Positions 17,914 through 29,499 of a DNA stretch of 64,000 nucleotides are shown here, piece by piece. A program made the position numbers and the translations under genes. The DNA is from Devosia sp. (lineage in GTDB: Bacteria > Pseudomonadota > Alphaproteobacteria > Rhizobiales > Devosiaceae), in contig NZ_JAFKHE010000031.1 in assembly GCF_017307495.1 (NCBI RefSeq), positions 1 to 64,000 on the forward strand, in the 5' to 3' direction. The notes beneath the pieces are model-generated. The model was not told the origin of the DNA, ran no database searches, and saw nothing but the letters and a program-made list of their open reading frames with translations. Positions within the stretch are counted from its first letter, which is position 1. Every line of letters begins with the position of its first letter.

Positions 17914-19041
17914 GTGCTCGGTACATTCCGATGGATCTGGTTCCTGGCCCTGGCCCTGGGCCTTGTGGCGGGGGCATCCGCGGCGCAGCTCGACCGCGCC
18001 GAGGTTGAACGGCGCGCCGAGGCGGCAGCCCGATACCTCGTGGCCGTGGAAGCCGCCGATGGCCGCTTCCTCTACGAATTCGACTTCCTCGCCTCCCGCT
18101 TCCTGCCGGACGACAACATCGTCCGCCAGGCCGGGGCCGGTTTCGTGCTAAACCAGTTCCTCGCGGCCAGCGGCAAGCCGAGCTTCACCGAGCCGGGCGG
18201 CCGGGCCATCGGCTACTACGCGGCGCAGTCGGCCAGGCATGGCGACGGCCTGCTTGTCTCCGAGGACCGCACGGTGGCAGGCGGACGCGCGGGAGCCACG
18301 GCTCTGGCGATGCTGGCTGAACTGTTCCAGAGCCGGGCCATCGGCAAGGACTTTCGCCCCGACCTGCGGCTGGGCTGGCTCAGGGGGCTGGCCGCGCTGC
18401 AGCTGCCGACCGGCGGCATCGCCCAGAATGTCGGTGACGTCGAGGAGGACTCCTACGCGACCGGCGAGACCTGGCTGGCACTCGCTCACTATGCCGACCT
18501 CGATGCCAACCAGCCGACCCTGGCCCCCCTGCTCGACCGGCTCGAGACCCGCGTGATGGTGAAGTACCTCGAAAAGCCGGACAACCAGTTCGCCCATTGG
18601 GGCCTGATGGCCGCGGCCCAGCGGCTGCGCACCACCGGCGACACCCGCTATCTCGACTTCATTGCGGCCTTCGTGACCGACTTCGTGCGGAACCGCATGC
18701 CGGCCAACGACATGCGCGGCAACCGCTGTGCCGCCCTCGAGGGGCTGATGGCCGCCGCCGGCGCGCTCGAGGACCACGGCAGGCAGGCGCTGGCGGCCGA
18801 GGTGCTGGACAAGGCGGTGACCGGACTGGCGCTGGCGCTGGACCTGCAACTGACCGGCAGTCCACGCATCGATTATGGACCCGACCGCTCCTACGCGGAC
18901 CCCAAGCTGGCCAACTTCGCAGGCGCCTTCCTCAACGGGGCCTATACCCTCAGGACGCGGATCGACTCGACCCAGCACTGCCTGTCGGCGCTGCTGCTCT
19001 ATCGCAACCTGCTCGGCGGCGAGAGCCTCTGGAAGATGTGA
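17914..19041 (+). CDS. Secreted helical (alpha/alpha toroid-like) protein
   Basis: A 375-aa protein with a clear Sec signal (MLGTFRWIWFLALALGLVAG, cleavage near ASAAQ). The mature part is built of repeated helical pairs with Gly-rich turns and aromatic/acidic motifs (NIVRQAGAGFVLNQFLAASG, TGGIAQNVGDVEEDSYATGE), a pattern seen in alpha/alpha-toroid folds such as glycan-acting enzymes, terpene cyclases or thioredoxin-linked epimerase-like proteins. No catalytic signature is certain. GTG 17914 is preceded by GGAGGGG. It follows the small helical protein by 67 nt and could process or bind an exported product of the upstream cluster, but this is only context. Confidence 0.75.
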   Translation: MLGTFRWIWFLALALGLVAGASAAQLDRAEVERRAEAAARYLVAVEAADGRFLYEFDFLASRFLPDDNIVRQAGAGFVLNQFLAASGKPSFTEPGGRAIGYYAAQSARHGDGLLVSEDRTVAGGRAGATALAMLAELFQSRAIGKDFRPDLRLGWLRGLAALQLPTGGIAQNVGDVEEDSYATGETWLALAHYADLDANQPTLAPLLDRLETRVMVKYLEKPDNQFAHWGLMAAAQRLRTTGDTRYLDFIAAFVTDFVRNRMPANDMRGNRCAALEGLMAAAGALEDHGRQALAAEVLDKAVTGLALALDLQLTGSPRIDYGPDRSYADPKLANFAGAFLNGAYTLRTRIDSTQHCLSALLLYRNLLGGESLWKM

Positions 19042-19130
19042 TCCCCGAGTAGTCCTTTTCATGCTGTGCGGCAGCAGCACGAGGTGGTTATATAGGCGTC
19101 GTCCATCGTTGTACTTGAGGAGATTTCGCC

Positions 19131-19478
19131 ATGCATGCGGTCTCGACCAAGGCCGGCCTGAAGACAACCCTGCGCGCAGTACGCATTCTGGCAACGATTT
19201 CGGCAGGCGGCTTGCTGCTCCTCTCCGGATCGGCGAGTTCCCAGACCATCACGCCACAGAGCGTCGACCCGATGCAGCACTTCATCGATTGTGCCGGGGT
19301 GCTCATCTCCGCGCCGTCGATCCACGCCAAGTACTGCATGCCGAGCAACATCCCGCCGGAGATGAAGTCGCTCGCCTCGGACGACGACAACGGCTGCGCT
19401 CACGTGATGGACGCAGTTGATGACGACAAGGACCCCTGCCGCCCGCTGCCTGATGACAATGTCTCGCCGCAGATCTGA
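19131..19478 (+). CDS. Small secreted protein with four cysteines
   Basis: A 115-aa protein with a long N-terminal signal region (hydrophobic ILATISAGGLLLLSGSASSQ, cleavage near residues 36-38). The mature part of about 78 residues has four cysteines (in FIDCAG, AKYCMP, NGCAHV, DPCRPL), enough for two disulfides, and an Asp-rich stretch (ASDDDNGC, DAVDDDKDPC). No family recognised. ATG 19131 follows TTGAGGAGATTTCGCC, a good ribosome site. Transcribed in the same direction as the secreted protein before it, 89 nt away. Confidence 0.72.
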   Translation: MHAVSTKAGLKTTLRAVRILATISAGGLLLLSGSASSQTITPQSVDPMQHFIDCAGVLISAPSIHAKYCMPSNIPPEMKSLASDDDNGCAHVMDAVDDDKDPCRPLPDDNVSPQI

Positions 19479-19546
19479 CAGGCCAAGGTTGCGAACAAAA
19501 CGCGAATGATGCTTGCTGGTCCGATCCTCGCTCCGGATCGATTCGC

Positions 19547-21607
19547 GTGCCGACTGCCCTCGCCTCCTCCTATCTCGACAAGCTGAACCCCGAGCAGCGG
19601 CAGGCCGTGGAGCATATGGGCGGGCCGCTGCTGGTGATCGCCGGCGCCGGCTCGGGCAAGACCAACACGCTGGCGCACCGGGTGGCGCACCTGATCGTCA
19701 ACGGCGCCGACCCGCGCCGCATCCTGTTGATGACCTTCTCGCGCCGCGCCTCGGGCGAGATGCAGCGCCGGGTCGAGCGGCTGGTGGCACAGGTGATGGG
19801 CGCCAAGGCGGGCGTTGTCACCGACGCGCTGAGCTGGGCCGGTACCTTCCATGGAATAGGAGCACGCTTGCTCCGCGAGCATGCCGAGCAGATCGGCCTG
19901 ACACCGGGCTTCTCGATCCACGACCGCGAGGATTCGGGCGACCTCATCAACATCATCCGCCACGAGATGGGGTTCTCGGAGGCCAAGAAGCGCTTCCCGA
20001 CCAAGGGCACCTGCCTTGCGGTGTACTCGCGCGTGGTCAACGCGCAGGATGAGCTCGAGCCGGTGCTGAAGACCCATTTCCCATGGATCGCCATGTGGGC
20101 CGACGAACTGCGCGCCCTGTTCGCCGCCTATGTCGAAGCCAAGCAGCGCCAGCAGGTGCTCGATTACGACGACCTGCTGCTGTACTGGGCCGCCATGATG
20201 CGCGAGCCTGCAATCGCCGACGATATCGGCGGGCGCTTCGACCATGTGCTGGTCGACGAGTACCAGGACACCAACCGCCTGCAGGCCTCGATCCTCCTCG
20301 CCATGAAACCCGAGGGCACCGGGCTGACCGTGGTCGGCGACGACGCCCAGTCGATCTACTCGTTCCGCGCCGCGACGGTGCGCAACATCCTCGATTTCCC
20401 CGGCTCGTTCACCCCGACGGCCCGCATGGTGACGCTCGACCGCAACTACCGCTCGACCCAGCCGATCCTCGAAGCCGCCAACGCGGTGATCTCGGAAAGC
20501 ACTGAGCGCTTCACCAAGAACCTGTGGACCGAGCGCGTCGCCACCGAAAAGCCGCGCCTCGTCACGGTGAAGGACGAGCCCGGCCAGGCCCGCTACGTGG
20601 TCGAGAGCGTGCTTGCCTGCCGCGAGGGCGGCACGGCGCTGAAGCAGCAGGCGGTGCTGTTCAGGACCTCCTCGCACTCGGCTGAGCTCGAGGTCGAACT
20701 CACGCGCCGCAACATCCCGTTCGTGAAGTTCGGCGGGCTGAAGTTCCTCGACAGCGCCCATGTCAAGGACATGCTGTCGCTGCTGCGCTTCGTCGATAAC
20801 CCGCGCGACCGCGTCGCCGGCTTCCGCGTGCTGCAGCTGCTGCCCGGCATCGGGCCCGGTGCCGCCGGCAAGGTGCTCGACCGCATGGCCGAGAGCGCCG
20901 ATCCCCTCGCCGAGCTGATCAACGCCCCGCCCCCACCGCGTGGTTCGGAGGGCTGGCCCGCCTTCATCGAGGCGGTCCGGCACCTTGGCGAAGGTGGCGG
21001 CGGCTGGCCGGCCGAGCTGCTGCGCGCCCGCCTGTGGTACGAGCCGCTGATGGAGGCGGTGTACGAGGACGCCGAGGTCAGGAAGGAAGACCTCTACCAG
21101 CTCGAGCAGATCGCTTCGGGTTATCCGAGCCGCGAGCGCTTCCTCACCGAGCTGACGCTCGATCCGCCTGATGCCACCTCCGACCAGGCCGGCGTGCCGC
21201 TGCTCGACGAGGACTACCTGATCCTCTCGACCATCCACTCGGCCAAGGGCCAGGAGTGGAAGAACGTGCATGTGCTCAACGTCGTCGATGGCGCCATCCC
21301 GTCCGACCTCGGCACCGGCTCGACGCACGAGCTCGAGGAGGAACGGCGCCTGCTCTATGTGGCGATGACGCGCGCCAGGGACGAGTTGCACCTGCTCGTG
21401 CCGCAGCGTTTCTACGTGCACCAGCAGACGCCCTATGGCGACAAGCACGTCTATGCCCAGCGCACCCGCTTCATCACCAAGGCCATGCTGGAACTGTTCG
21501 ACGACATGTTCTGGCCCGCGGTGACGCCTGCCGAGCTGCGCGGCATCGCTCCCGCTGCGCCGCGTGTCGACGTCGGCGCCGGGCTCTTGGCGATGTGGAA
21601 GAAATGA
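19547..21607 (+). CDS. UvrD/Rep-family ATP-dependent DNA helicase
   Basis: A superfamily-1A 3'-5' helicase of 686 aa. Motif I GAGSGKTNT, motif Ia TFSRRAS, motif II VLVDEYQDTN, motif III VVGDDAQSIYSFRAA, motif IV RNYRS and motif V/VI STIHSAKGQEW ... RRLLYVAMTRA are all present. It is shorter than UvrD/PcrA and its C-terminal tail differs, suggesting a second, accessory UvrD-like helicase as found in many alphaproteobacteria. Start at GTG 19547 (MPTALASSYLDKLNPEQRQAV); no strong ribosome site. Likely role in DNA repair or clearing stalled forks. Confidence 0.92.
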   Translation: MPTALASSYLDKLNPEQRQAVEHMGGPLLVIAGAGSGKTNTLAHRVAHLIVNGADPRRILLMTFSRRASGEMQRRVERLVAQVMGAKAGVVTDALSWAGTFHGIGARLLREHAEQIGLTPGFSIHDREDSGDLINIIRHEMGFSEAKKRFPTKGTCLAVYSRVVNAQDELEPVLKTHFPWIAMWADELRALFAAYVEAKQRQQVLDYDDLLLYWAAMMREPAIADDIGGRFDHVLVDEYQDTNRLQASILLAMKPEGTGLTVVGDDAQSIYSFRAATVRNILDFPGSFTPTARMVTLDRNYRSTQPILEAANAVISESTERFTKNLWTERVATEKPRLVTVKDEPGQARYVVESVLACREGGTALKQQAVLFRTSSHSAELEVELTRRNIPFVKFGGLKFLDSAHVKDMLSLLRFVDNPRDRVAGFRVLQLLPGIGPGAAGKVLDRMAESADPLAELINAPPPPRGSEGWPAFIEAVRHLGEGGGGWPAELLRARLWYEPLMEAVYEDAEVRKEDLYQLEQIASGYPSRERFLTELTLDPPDATSDQAGVPLLDEDYLILSTIHSAKGQEWKNVHVLNVVDGAIPSDLGTGSTHELEEERRLLYVAMTRARDELHLLVPQRFYVHQQTPYGDKHVYAQRTRFITKAMLELFDDMFWPAVTPAELRGIAPAAPRVDVGAGLLAMWKK

Positions 21608-21685
21608 CAAAGCCTGACACGGCCTGGCAGGGTCGTGCGTTAGGTTGTCGGCATGAGGAAAATTGAACACCGACTGTTCCACAGC

Positions 21686-21804
21686 GCCCCCTCTCCCTCT
21701 GGGGGAGAGGGTTGGGGTGAGGGGGCCTTTGCCACCGGCACCGCAGAAGGCCCCCTCACCCGGCGCTACGCGCCGACCTCTCCCCCAAAGGGAGAGGTGA
21801 AGGG
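21686..21804. repeat. Palindromic intergenic repeat, copy 2
   Basis: The gap after the helicase gene is almost wholly a compound palindrome: CCCTCTCCCTCTGGGGGAGA (near 21689-21708), arms GGTGAGGGGGCC / GGCCCCCTCACC (about 21716-21760) and a second hairpin ending in GGGAGAGGTGAAGGGG. The last arm supplies the Shine-Dalgarno of the following gene, which starts at 21805. Confidence 0.8.
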
Positions 21805-22944
21805 GTGAAAAAACCCGTCGCCCTTTCCATCGCCGATGCCCGCCGTATCTGGCTCAATGCCACCCGCCTCGATGAGCGCGCCCCCTTCGGCGACGGGCCG
21901 GCGGCGACATTGGCTGCCATCGAGCACCTTGGCTATGTGCAGATCGACACCATCAACGTCATCGAGCGCGCCCACCACCACATCCTCTACTCGCGCATCC
22001 CGAACTACCGGCGCACCGACCTCGCGCATGTCCAGAGCCAGGACAAGTCCGTGTTCGAGTACTGGACACACGCCCTCGCCTACCTGCCGCTGCGCGACAT
22101 CGGCTTCTACCTCAACGAGATGCGGCACCATCGCTCCGAACCGATGCGGTGGTACGCCGATGCCGACCCCAACGACCTGAAACGCCTGCTGCGCCAGATC
22201 AGGAAGGACGGCGCCATCTCGATCCGCGATATCGAGGACGAGGAGCTGGTCGAGAAGGACCATCCCTGGGCCAGCCGCAAGCCATCCAAGCGCGTGCTGC
22301 AATACGGCTTCTACTCCGGCGAGCTCGCCATTTCCGAGCGCAACGGCATGGTGAAGACCTACGAACTGATCGACCGCCATTTCGGCTGGCCGCCTCGCCC
22401 GCGCGCCGCCACGGAACGGCAGATCGACGAGCACCTGATCGAGCGGGCGCTGACTGCCCAGGGCCTGATCAGCGGGCCCTCGGTGATGCACCCGAGACTG
22501 CGCTTCACGCCCGAGATGGCCAAGATGATCGAGTCGCGGGTGCGAACGAAAAAGCTGGTGCCGGTGATGGTCGGCGACGATACGACGGTCCACTACGTCC
22601 GCCCTGAGACCCTGGAACAGCCGGCGTTCCACCGCCCGCCGCTCGTCCACATCCTCTCGCCCTTCGATCCCCTGATCATCCAGCGGCGGCGGCTGAAGCT
22701 GTTCTTCGGCTACGACCACGTGTTCGAGGCCTACGTCCCCAAGGCTAGGCGCCAGTACGGCTACTTCACCCTGCCGGTGCTGGTGGGCGATGAGGTGGTC
22801 GCGGCAATGGACCTGAAGACCGACAGGGCGGCCGGCCGGATGCTGATCCAGTCCTGGCACTGGATCGGCGCCGGCAATGCTGCCGAGCACAAGGCCGCCA
22901 TCGAAGAAGAACTGGGCCGGTTCGAACGCTTCCAGCTGGGGTAA
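21805..22944 (+). CDS. Winged-helix DNA-binding protein of the YcaQ family
   Basis: A 379-aa protein with the HTH_42 / YcaQ domain. Diagnostic segments are SIADARRIWLNATRLD, YVQIDTINVIERAHHHILYSR and the C-terminal ILSPFDPLIIQRRRLKLFFGYDH and WHWIGAG. YcaQ and its relative AlkZ are DNA glycosylases that unhook interstrand crosslinks; the QxQ/QxD catalytic motif is seen here as QIDTINVIERAHH. GTG 21805 uses a ribosome site within the preceding palindromic repeat. Likely role: repair of alkylated or crosslinked DNA. Confidence 0.85.
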   Translation: MKKPVALSIADARRIWLNATRLDERAPFGDGPAATLAAIEHLGYVQIDTINVIERAHHHILYSRIPNYRRTDLAHVQSQDKSVFEYWTHALAYLPLRDIGFYLNEMRHHRSEPMRWYADADPNDLKRLLRQIRKDGAISIRDIEDEELVEKDHPWASRKPSKRVLQYGFYSGELAISERNGMVKTYELIDRHFGWPPRPRAATERQIDEHLIERALTAQGLISGPSVMHPRLRFTPEMAKMIESRVRTKKLVPVMVGDDTTVHYVRPETLEQPAFHRPPLVHILSPFDPLIIQRRRLKLFFGYDHVFEAYVPKARRQYGYFTLPVLVGDEVVAAMDLKTDRAAGRMLIQSWHWIGAGNAAEHKAAIEEELGRFERFQLG

Positions 22945-23032
22945 TCGCGCACCCCAGCCAAGCTTTGCGCCCGTTGCCGTGCAGGCAATACGTCTGCTAC
23001 CTTCCGCCTAGTGCTGGCGAGGGGAGGGAACC

Positions 23033-23338
23033 ATGCCGGGACTATTGAAGGTGCTGCTCGTCACGCTGCTGCTCGCCGGTCTTGCGACCACTGCGGACGC
23101 CGAGCAGAAGCGGCCCGGCCTAAGCGTCAAGGACAAGCAGGGCATCTGCGACCTGAAGTGGATCACTTGCCTCGATGGCTGCGACCAGTTGATCGACATC
23201 GGCGACGCCGTCGCCAGTTGCCAGCGCAGGTGCGATCGCCGGCACAATACCTGCCTCAAGCGCGCCCAGACCCTGGAGGCGCCGGACGTCGGCATCGACA
23301 ACGGCGTGAGCACGCCGGGCATAACAATCGCGCCCTAG
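23033..23338 (+). CDS. Small secreted Cys-rich protein
   Basis: A 101-aa protein: signal peptide MPGLLKVLLVTLLLAGLATT (cleavage near ADAEQ), then a short mature domain with six cysteines in ICDLKWITCLDGCDQL and SCQRRCDRRHNTCLKR, spaced as helical hairpins CX6CX3C ... CX3CX6C. This twin-Cys pattern suggests two disulfide-bonded helices. No family recognised. ATG 23033 follows AGGGGAGGGAACC, a strong ribosome site. Probably periplasmic or secreted; role unknown. Confidence 0.75.
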   Translation: MPGLLKVLLVTLLLAGLATTADAEQKRPGLSVKDKQGICDLKWITCLDGCDQLIDIGDAVASCQRRCDRRHNTCLKRAQTLEAPDVGIDNGVSTPGITIAP

Positions 23339-23394
23339 CGTCCGCGTCAGTCAGTTGGCGGACGCCGCAACAGCATCCGCCGCACACGATCAGG

Positions 23395-23742
23395 TCAGCA
23401 GGCGAGGAGGATGCCTGCGACGGGCAGTTGCATCTGCATGATGAAGCCCACGCAGCACGGGTCCATGGGTGGTGTGGCCATCAGCAGACGGCCCTGGATT
23501 TCGTCGAAGCGGAAGCCGGCATCGGCGAACTTGGCGCAATGGCTGCCCTCACCCTTCGGAGCGAGCGAGTCGAGGTCATCGAGCTGATCGCAATAGCCGC
23601 CTGGGCGCTTGTAGCTCTCCGGCGCATCCGGGCCGCACAGCTTGCTGGTGGCGGCGTTGGCGACATGCGCCGCCGCGAAACCTGAGGAAGGCAGAGCCGC
23701 CAGCAGGGCGGTGGCAATGACAAAAGGCAGGAACTTGGACAA
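23395..23742 (-). CDS. Small secreted protein of unknown function
   Basis: A 115-aa protein with signal peptide (MSKFLPFVIATALLAALPSS, cleavage near GFAAAH) and five cysteines in the mature region, including a CC pair (MDPCCVGFIMQM) and a C-terminal Cys. Starts at TTG 23742 with GGGAGA about 8 nt upstream. It converges on the six-cysteine secreted protein at 23033-23338, with 56 bp between. No family recognised; it is probably an envelope protein. Confidence 0.68.
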   Translation of the reverse strand: MSKFLPFVIATALLAALPSSGFAAAHVANAATSKLCGPDAPESYKRPGGYCDQLDDLDSLAPKGEGSHCAKFADAGFRFDEIQGRLLMATPPMDPCCVGFIMQMQLPVAGILLAC

Positions 23743-23847
23743 GTAAGGGTCTCCCGAATGTATCGCCGGCCAGCGGCCGGGCGCGCCGGGACGCTAGGCA
23801 TGTTTGCCTAACGAAACCTTACCGCCGGCCGGCAGTCGCATCCCGGC

Positions 23848-24540
23848 TCACCTCGCCCTCACCCTGATCCCCGTCTGGCTCAGGATCAGTTCGGCCTGTG
23901 CGGCCGAAACCACCGCGCCGCGGAAGCGGCCGGGCTTGCCGAGGATGTCGAGGCCGCCCAGGTCTGCGCCACGCAGGTCGGCATTCTCGAAGCGCGCACC
24001 CTCGATATTGGCCTCGCGCAGGCTGCACTGCTCGAACACCGCGTCGCGAAAGTCACTGTTGGCGAGGTCGGCCGAGCTGAAGTCGACCCCCTCCAGCTTT
24101 TCCTTGCGGAAATCGCACCCCGGCAGCCGCGCCGCGACGAGGAGCGTGCGCACCAGCCGCAGGCCGAGCGCCCGGGCGTCGGTGAAGTCGGCGCCGGTCA
24201 GCTTGCAGTCCTCGAAACGGACCGACGAGAGTACGGCGCTACGGAAGTTGCCGTTGTTGAAGTCCGAGGAGCGGAACGCTGCATCCTCGAGCCTGGCACC
24301 CTTGAACCCGGCATGGCCGCCGCGGCACTGGCTCCAGCGCGTCAGCTCCAGCATGGCGCCGCCGAAGTCGGTACGCCCCAGCCGGCAGCGCTCGAACACC
24401 CAGCCAGTGAAGTCGAGCCGGCTGAGGTTGGCCCCCTCGAGATCGCAATCGAGCAGCCTCGCCGGCCCGTCCCCGGCCAGTGTGGCGACCGCGTCGCGTG
24501 CGAGTGTCTGGCCTTCGATGGTGCGGCTCGGCTGGTCCAT
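23848..24540 (-). CDS. Pentapeptide-repeat protein
   Basis: A 230-aa protein made mostly of A(D/N)LXX-type pentapeptides: CDLEGANLSRLDF, ARLEDAAFRSSDFNNGNF, ADFTDARALGL, VDFSSADLANSDF, ARFENADLRGADLGGLDIL. These fold as a right-handed quadrilateral beta helix; some relatives (Qnr, MfpA) mimic DNA and protect gyrase, but most are of unknown role. Start set at ATG 24540 (MDQPSRTIEGQTLARD) because longer in-frame extension would run through the terminator hairpin of the gene upstream. No signal peptide, so cytoplasmic. Confidence 0.88.
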   Translation of the reverse strand: MDQPSRTIEGQTLARDAVATLAGDGPARLLDCDLEGANLSRLDFTGWVFERCRLGRTDFGGAMLELTRWSQCRGGHAGFKGARLEDAAFRSSDFNNGNFRSAVLSSVRFEDCKLTGADFTDARALGLRLVRTLLVAARLPGCDFRKEKLEGVDFSSADLANSDFRDAVFEQCSLREANIEGARFENADLRGADLGGLDILGKPGRFRGAVVSAAQAELILSQTGIRVRAR

Positions 24541-24588
24541 GCCGGAGCAATAGCTGAGTCTGAGAGGAAACCGGCCGCCTAAAACGGA

Positions 24589-24610
24589 ACGGCGCCCTTC
24601 TGGGCGCCGT
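24589..24610 (-). terminator. Terminator of the outer-membrane protein gene
   Basis: Perfect 9-bp stem ACGGCGCCC-TTCT-GGGCGCCGT. On the minus strand it is followed by TCCGTTTTAGG, giving a T-rich tail, and lies 28 nt after the beta-barrel gene's stop. Confidence 0.82.
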
Positions 24611-24638
24611 CCGCGGAACTCTGGTCGTCGGCAGAGGA

Positions 24639-25394
24639 TCAGTTGAACCGGTAGCGGATCGTGCCGCGCAGCTCGTGGATCCAGTTGTTGTCGATCTCGA
24701 AGTAGCCCTCGCTCGTCGTGTCGGTGGGGGCGTTGTTGATCTGATTGATGTAGAGGCCGCGATAGCCGATATCGGCCACCCAGCTGCCCATGTCGTAGCC
24801 GACGCCGGCCATGACGGCCGCAGCGGCGCTGACATTGGTGCCGGTCGGCACAGGCACCGGAACACCCCACGGAGAATTGGTCTCGGTATGGTTCCACGCG
24901 GCGCCGACACCGGCGCCGACATAGCCGAACGCACCACCGGCGCCGGACGAATAGCTCCAGTCGCCGCCCAGCCCGAAGTCGTAATAGACGTTGGCGAGCG
25001 CAACGGTGGAGCGCAGCATCAGCGTGTAGTCGCCATTGTCGCCGGTCGGCGGATCGTCACCGCCCGTCTTGGTGATCTTGAGGCCGGTGGTCTCGACCGA
25101 GTCGATGGTGGCATCGAAGCGCAGGCCGGTGCCGGTCTCGTAGCCGAAGCCCGCGCCCCAGCTGTAGCCGTAGCCGTAGTCGACGATCGCGTCGGTCTCA
25201 CTGAACCAGGGGTGCTTCACGTCCGGAGCCCAGTGCCAGTTCAGTGCAGCGCTGCCGCGCAGGTAGAACGAGCCGCCGATGTCGTAGTCGACCTGGGGAA
25301 TGTCGGGATATTCGGGCATGTCCGCCGCGGCCACCGGGCCGGCGATCAGCAGTGCGGCTCCTGCCGCCAGTGCCGAAGCAAAAGTCTTGCGCAT
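24639..25394 (-). CDS. Outer-membrane beta-barrel protein
   Basis: A 251-aa outer-membrane protein of the Omp25/RopB-like porin family common in Hyphomicrobiales. It has a signal peptide (MRKTFASALAAGAALLIAGP, cleavage after VAAAD) followed by alternating aromatic/glycine strands (YGYGYSWGAGFGYETGTGLR, VALANVYYDFGLGGDWSYSS) and a C-terminal barrel end YRFN. Start ATG 25394 has AAGGAC upstream; further upstream reading has no signal peptide. The 5' region contains tandem 9-bp repeats that may bind a regulator, and a strong terminator follows. Role is likely envelope stability; substrate unknown. Confidence 0.88.
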   Translation of the reverse strand: MRKTFASALAAGAALLIAGPVAAADMPEYPDIPQVDYDIGGSFYLRGSAALNWHWAPDVKHPWFSETDAIVDYGYGYSWGAGFGYETGTGLRFDATIDSVETTGLKITKTGGDDPPTGDNGDYTLMLRSTVALANVYYDFGLGGDWSYSSGAGGAFGYVGAGVGAAWNHTETNSPWGVPVPVPTGTNVSAAAAVMAGVGYDMGSWVADIGYRGLYINQINNAPTDTTSEGYFEIDNNWIHELRGTIRYRFN

Positions 25395-25701
25395 GTTTGA
25401 GTCCTTGTTGCCGCCAAGACGACCAATCGAGAGACCCCACCATGCGCCGAGACCTGTTAAAGGCGGCTTAACCCTAACGGATAACCCTAATATTGGCTGA
25501 AAAACAGAAGTTAACGAAACCTTGCGAAGACTTCGTGGGCCGCCTGAAATTCTCCGGAAGGTCTTGCGAGGCGGAGAACCCCGGCCATGGTCGCAACGGC
25601 CGGGGCCCCATTGCCTCCGTGCCCGACTCGAGAGAGGACACGCCTCGGACTGTAGGAGCAGGTCGTTAGCCTGCCGTGACGCGACCGTCTCCGTCGATGG
25701 C
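25395..25701. other. Intergenic stretch upstream of the outer-membrane protein gene
   Basis: 307 bp between the beta-barrel gene and glmM, both on the minus strand. The half near the barrel gene is AT-richer and contains two direct TAACCCTAA repeats (25469-25477, 25482-25490; 13-bp period), good candidates for an operator or promoter elements. The other half holds a hairpin CCCCGGCC / GGCCGGGG (25579-25605) suited to end glmM transcripts. No gene is seen. Confidence 0.55.
25579..25605 (-). terminator. Probable glmM terminator
   Basis: Inverted repeat CCCCGGCC-(11 nt)-GGCCGGGG located 97 nt after the glmM stop. On the minus strand the tail is TTCTCC, so the T run is short and the assignment is moderate. 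Confidence 0.5.
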
Positions 25702-27045
<1,344 letters not shown>

Positions 27046-27225
27046 GTGAAAGCCCTCGACTTGCGGGTGGGCGCCTATTTAGCGCCGGTCTCCCACCATA
27101 CGAAACAGATTGGTGCCGTTTCGTTAACCGGCAAATCCGGGCGGATGTGGGGCTGGGATGCAAGGACGGCGGTGGGTGTTGCACGGGTGCACGGCGCGCC
27201 ATCAACGCCCCCGCGCCTTGCCGCT

Positions 27226-27360
27226 CATCCGGCGCTGCGCGCCACCTTCTCCCCGACGGGGAGAAGAACAGAGGGTGCCCTGATCGGGCCGCAGCGTGTT
27301 CCTCTCCCCGTCGGGGAGAGGGTGGATCGGCCGCAGGCCGAGACGGGTGAGGGGTGCGGC
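27226..27360. repeat. Palindromic intergenic repeat, copy 3
   Basis: Two hairpins, TTCTCCCCGACGGGGAGAAG (27247-27266) and CCTCTCCCCGTCGGGGAGAG (27301-27320), are flanked by outer arms CATCCGGCGCTGCGCGCCAC and its counterpart GGCCGCAGGCCGAGACGGGT. Same architecture as copies 1, 2 and 4. Confidence 0.8.
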
Positions 27361-27374
27361 CAGGATACCCCGAC

Positions 27375-27410
27375 AGACAAAAGGGCCGCCCCAAAGGACG
27401 GCCCTTTGTC
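27375..27410 (-). terminator. ftsH terminator
   Basis: Long stem GACAAA(A)GGGCCG / CGGCCCTTTGTC around a short loop, 16 nt after the ftsH stop on the minus strand, ending in a TTTTGTC tail. Confidence 0.82.
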
Positions 27411-27425
27411 TATCTGAACGTCGGC

Positions 27426-29360
<1,935 letters not shown>

Positions 29361-29499
29361 CCTGTCCTGAAGCCGGCCGATAGTGGGCCGGGAAAGTTAG
29401 GGCGAATGTAGGCCTCGCCCTGGGGCCTTACAAGGTAGCGGTAGGGCCAACCTGTGCGGCCCTTTGGCCGAAGAGTCGAGGGCGCTTGCGCTTTCCCGG

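Larger units (their letters stand above)
27046..27425. other. Intergenic stretch between glmM and ftsH
   Basis: 380 bp. From ftsH toward glmM it contains the ftsH terminator (27375-27410), palindromic repeat copy 3 (about 27226-27360) and about 150 bp that should hold the glmM promoter, with an AT-rich patch near 27070-27130. I see no gene. Confidence 0.55.

Noticed and set aside
19400..21682. Very long minus-strand open frame antisense to the UvrD-like helicase gene
   Set aside because: Composition is rich in Arg/His/Gly/Val with no motif; it mirrors the high-GC third positions of the helicase, whose seven motifs are all intact.
21686..21804. CRISPR-like repeat array
   Set aside because: The repeated C/G-rich blocks are inverted, not regularly spaced direct repeats, and no cas genes are in the window.
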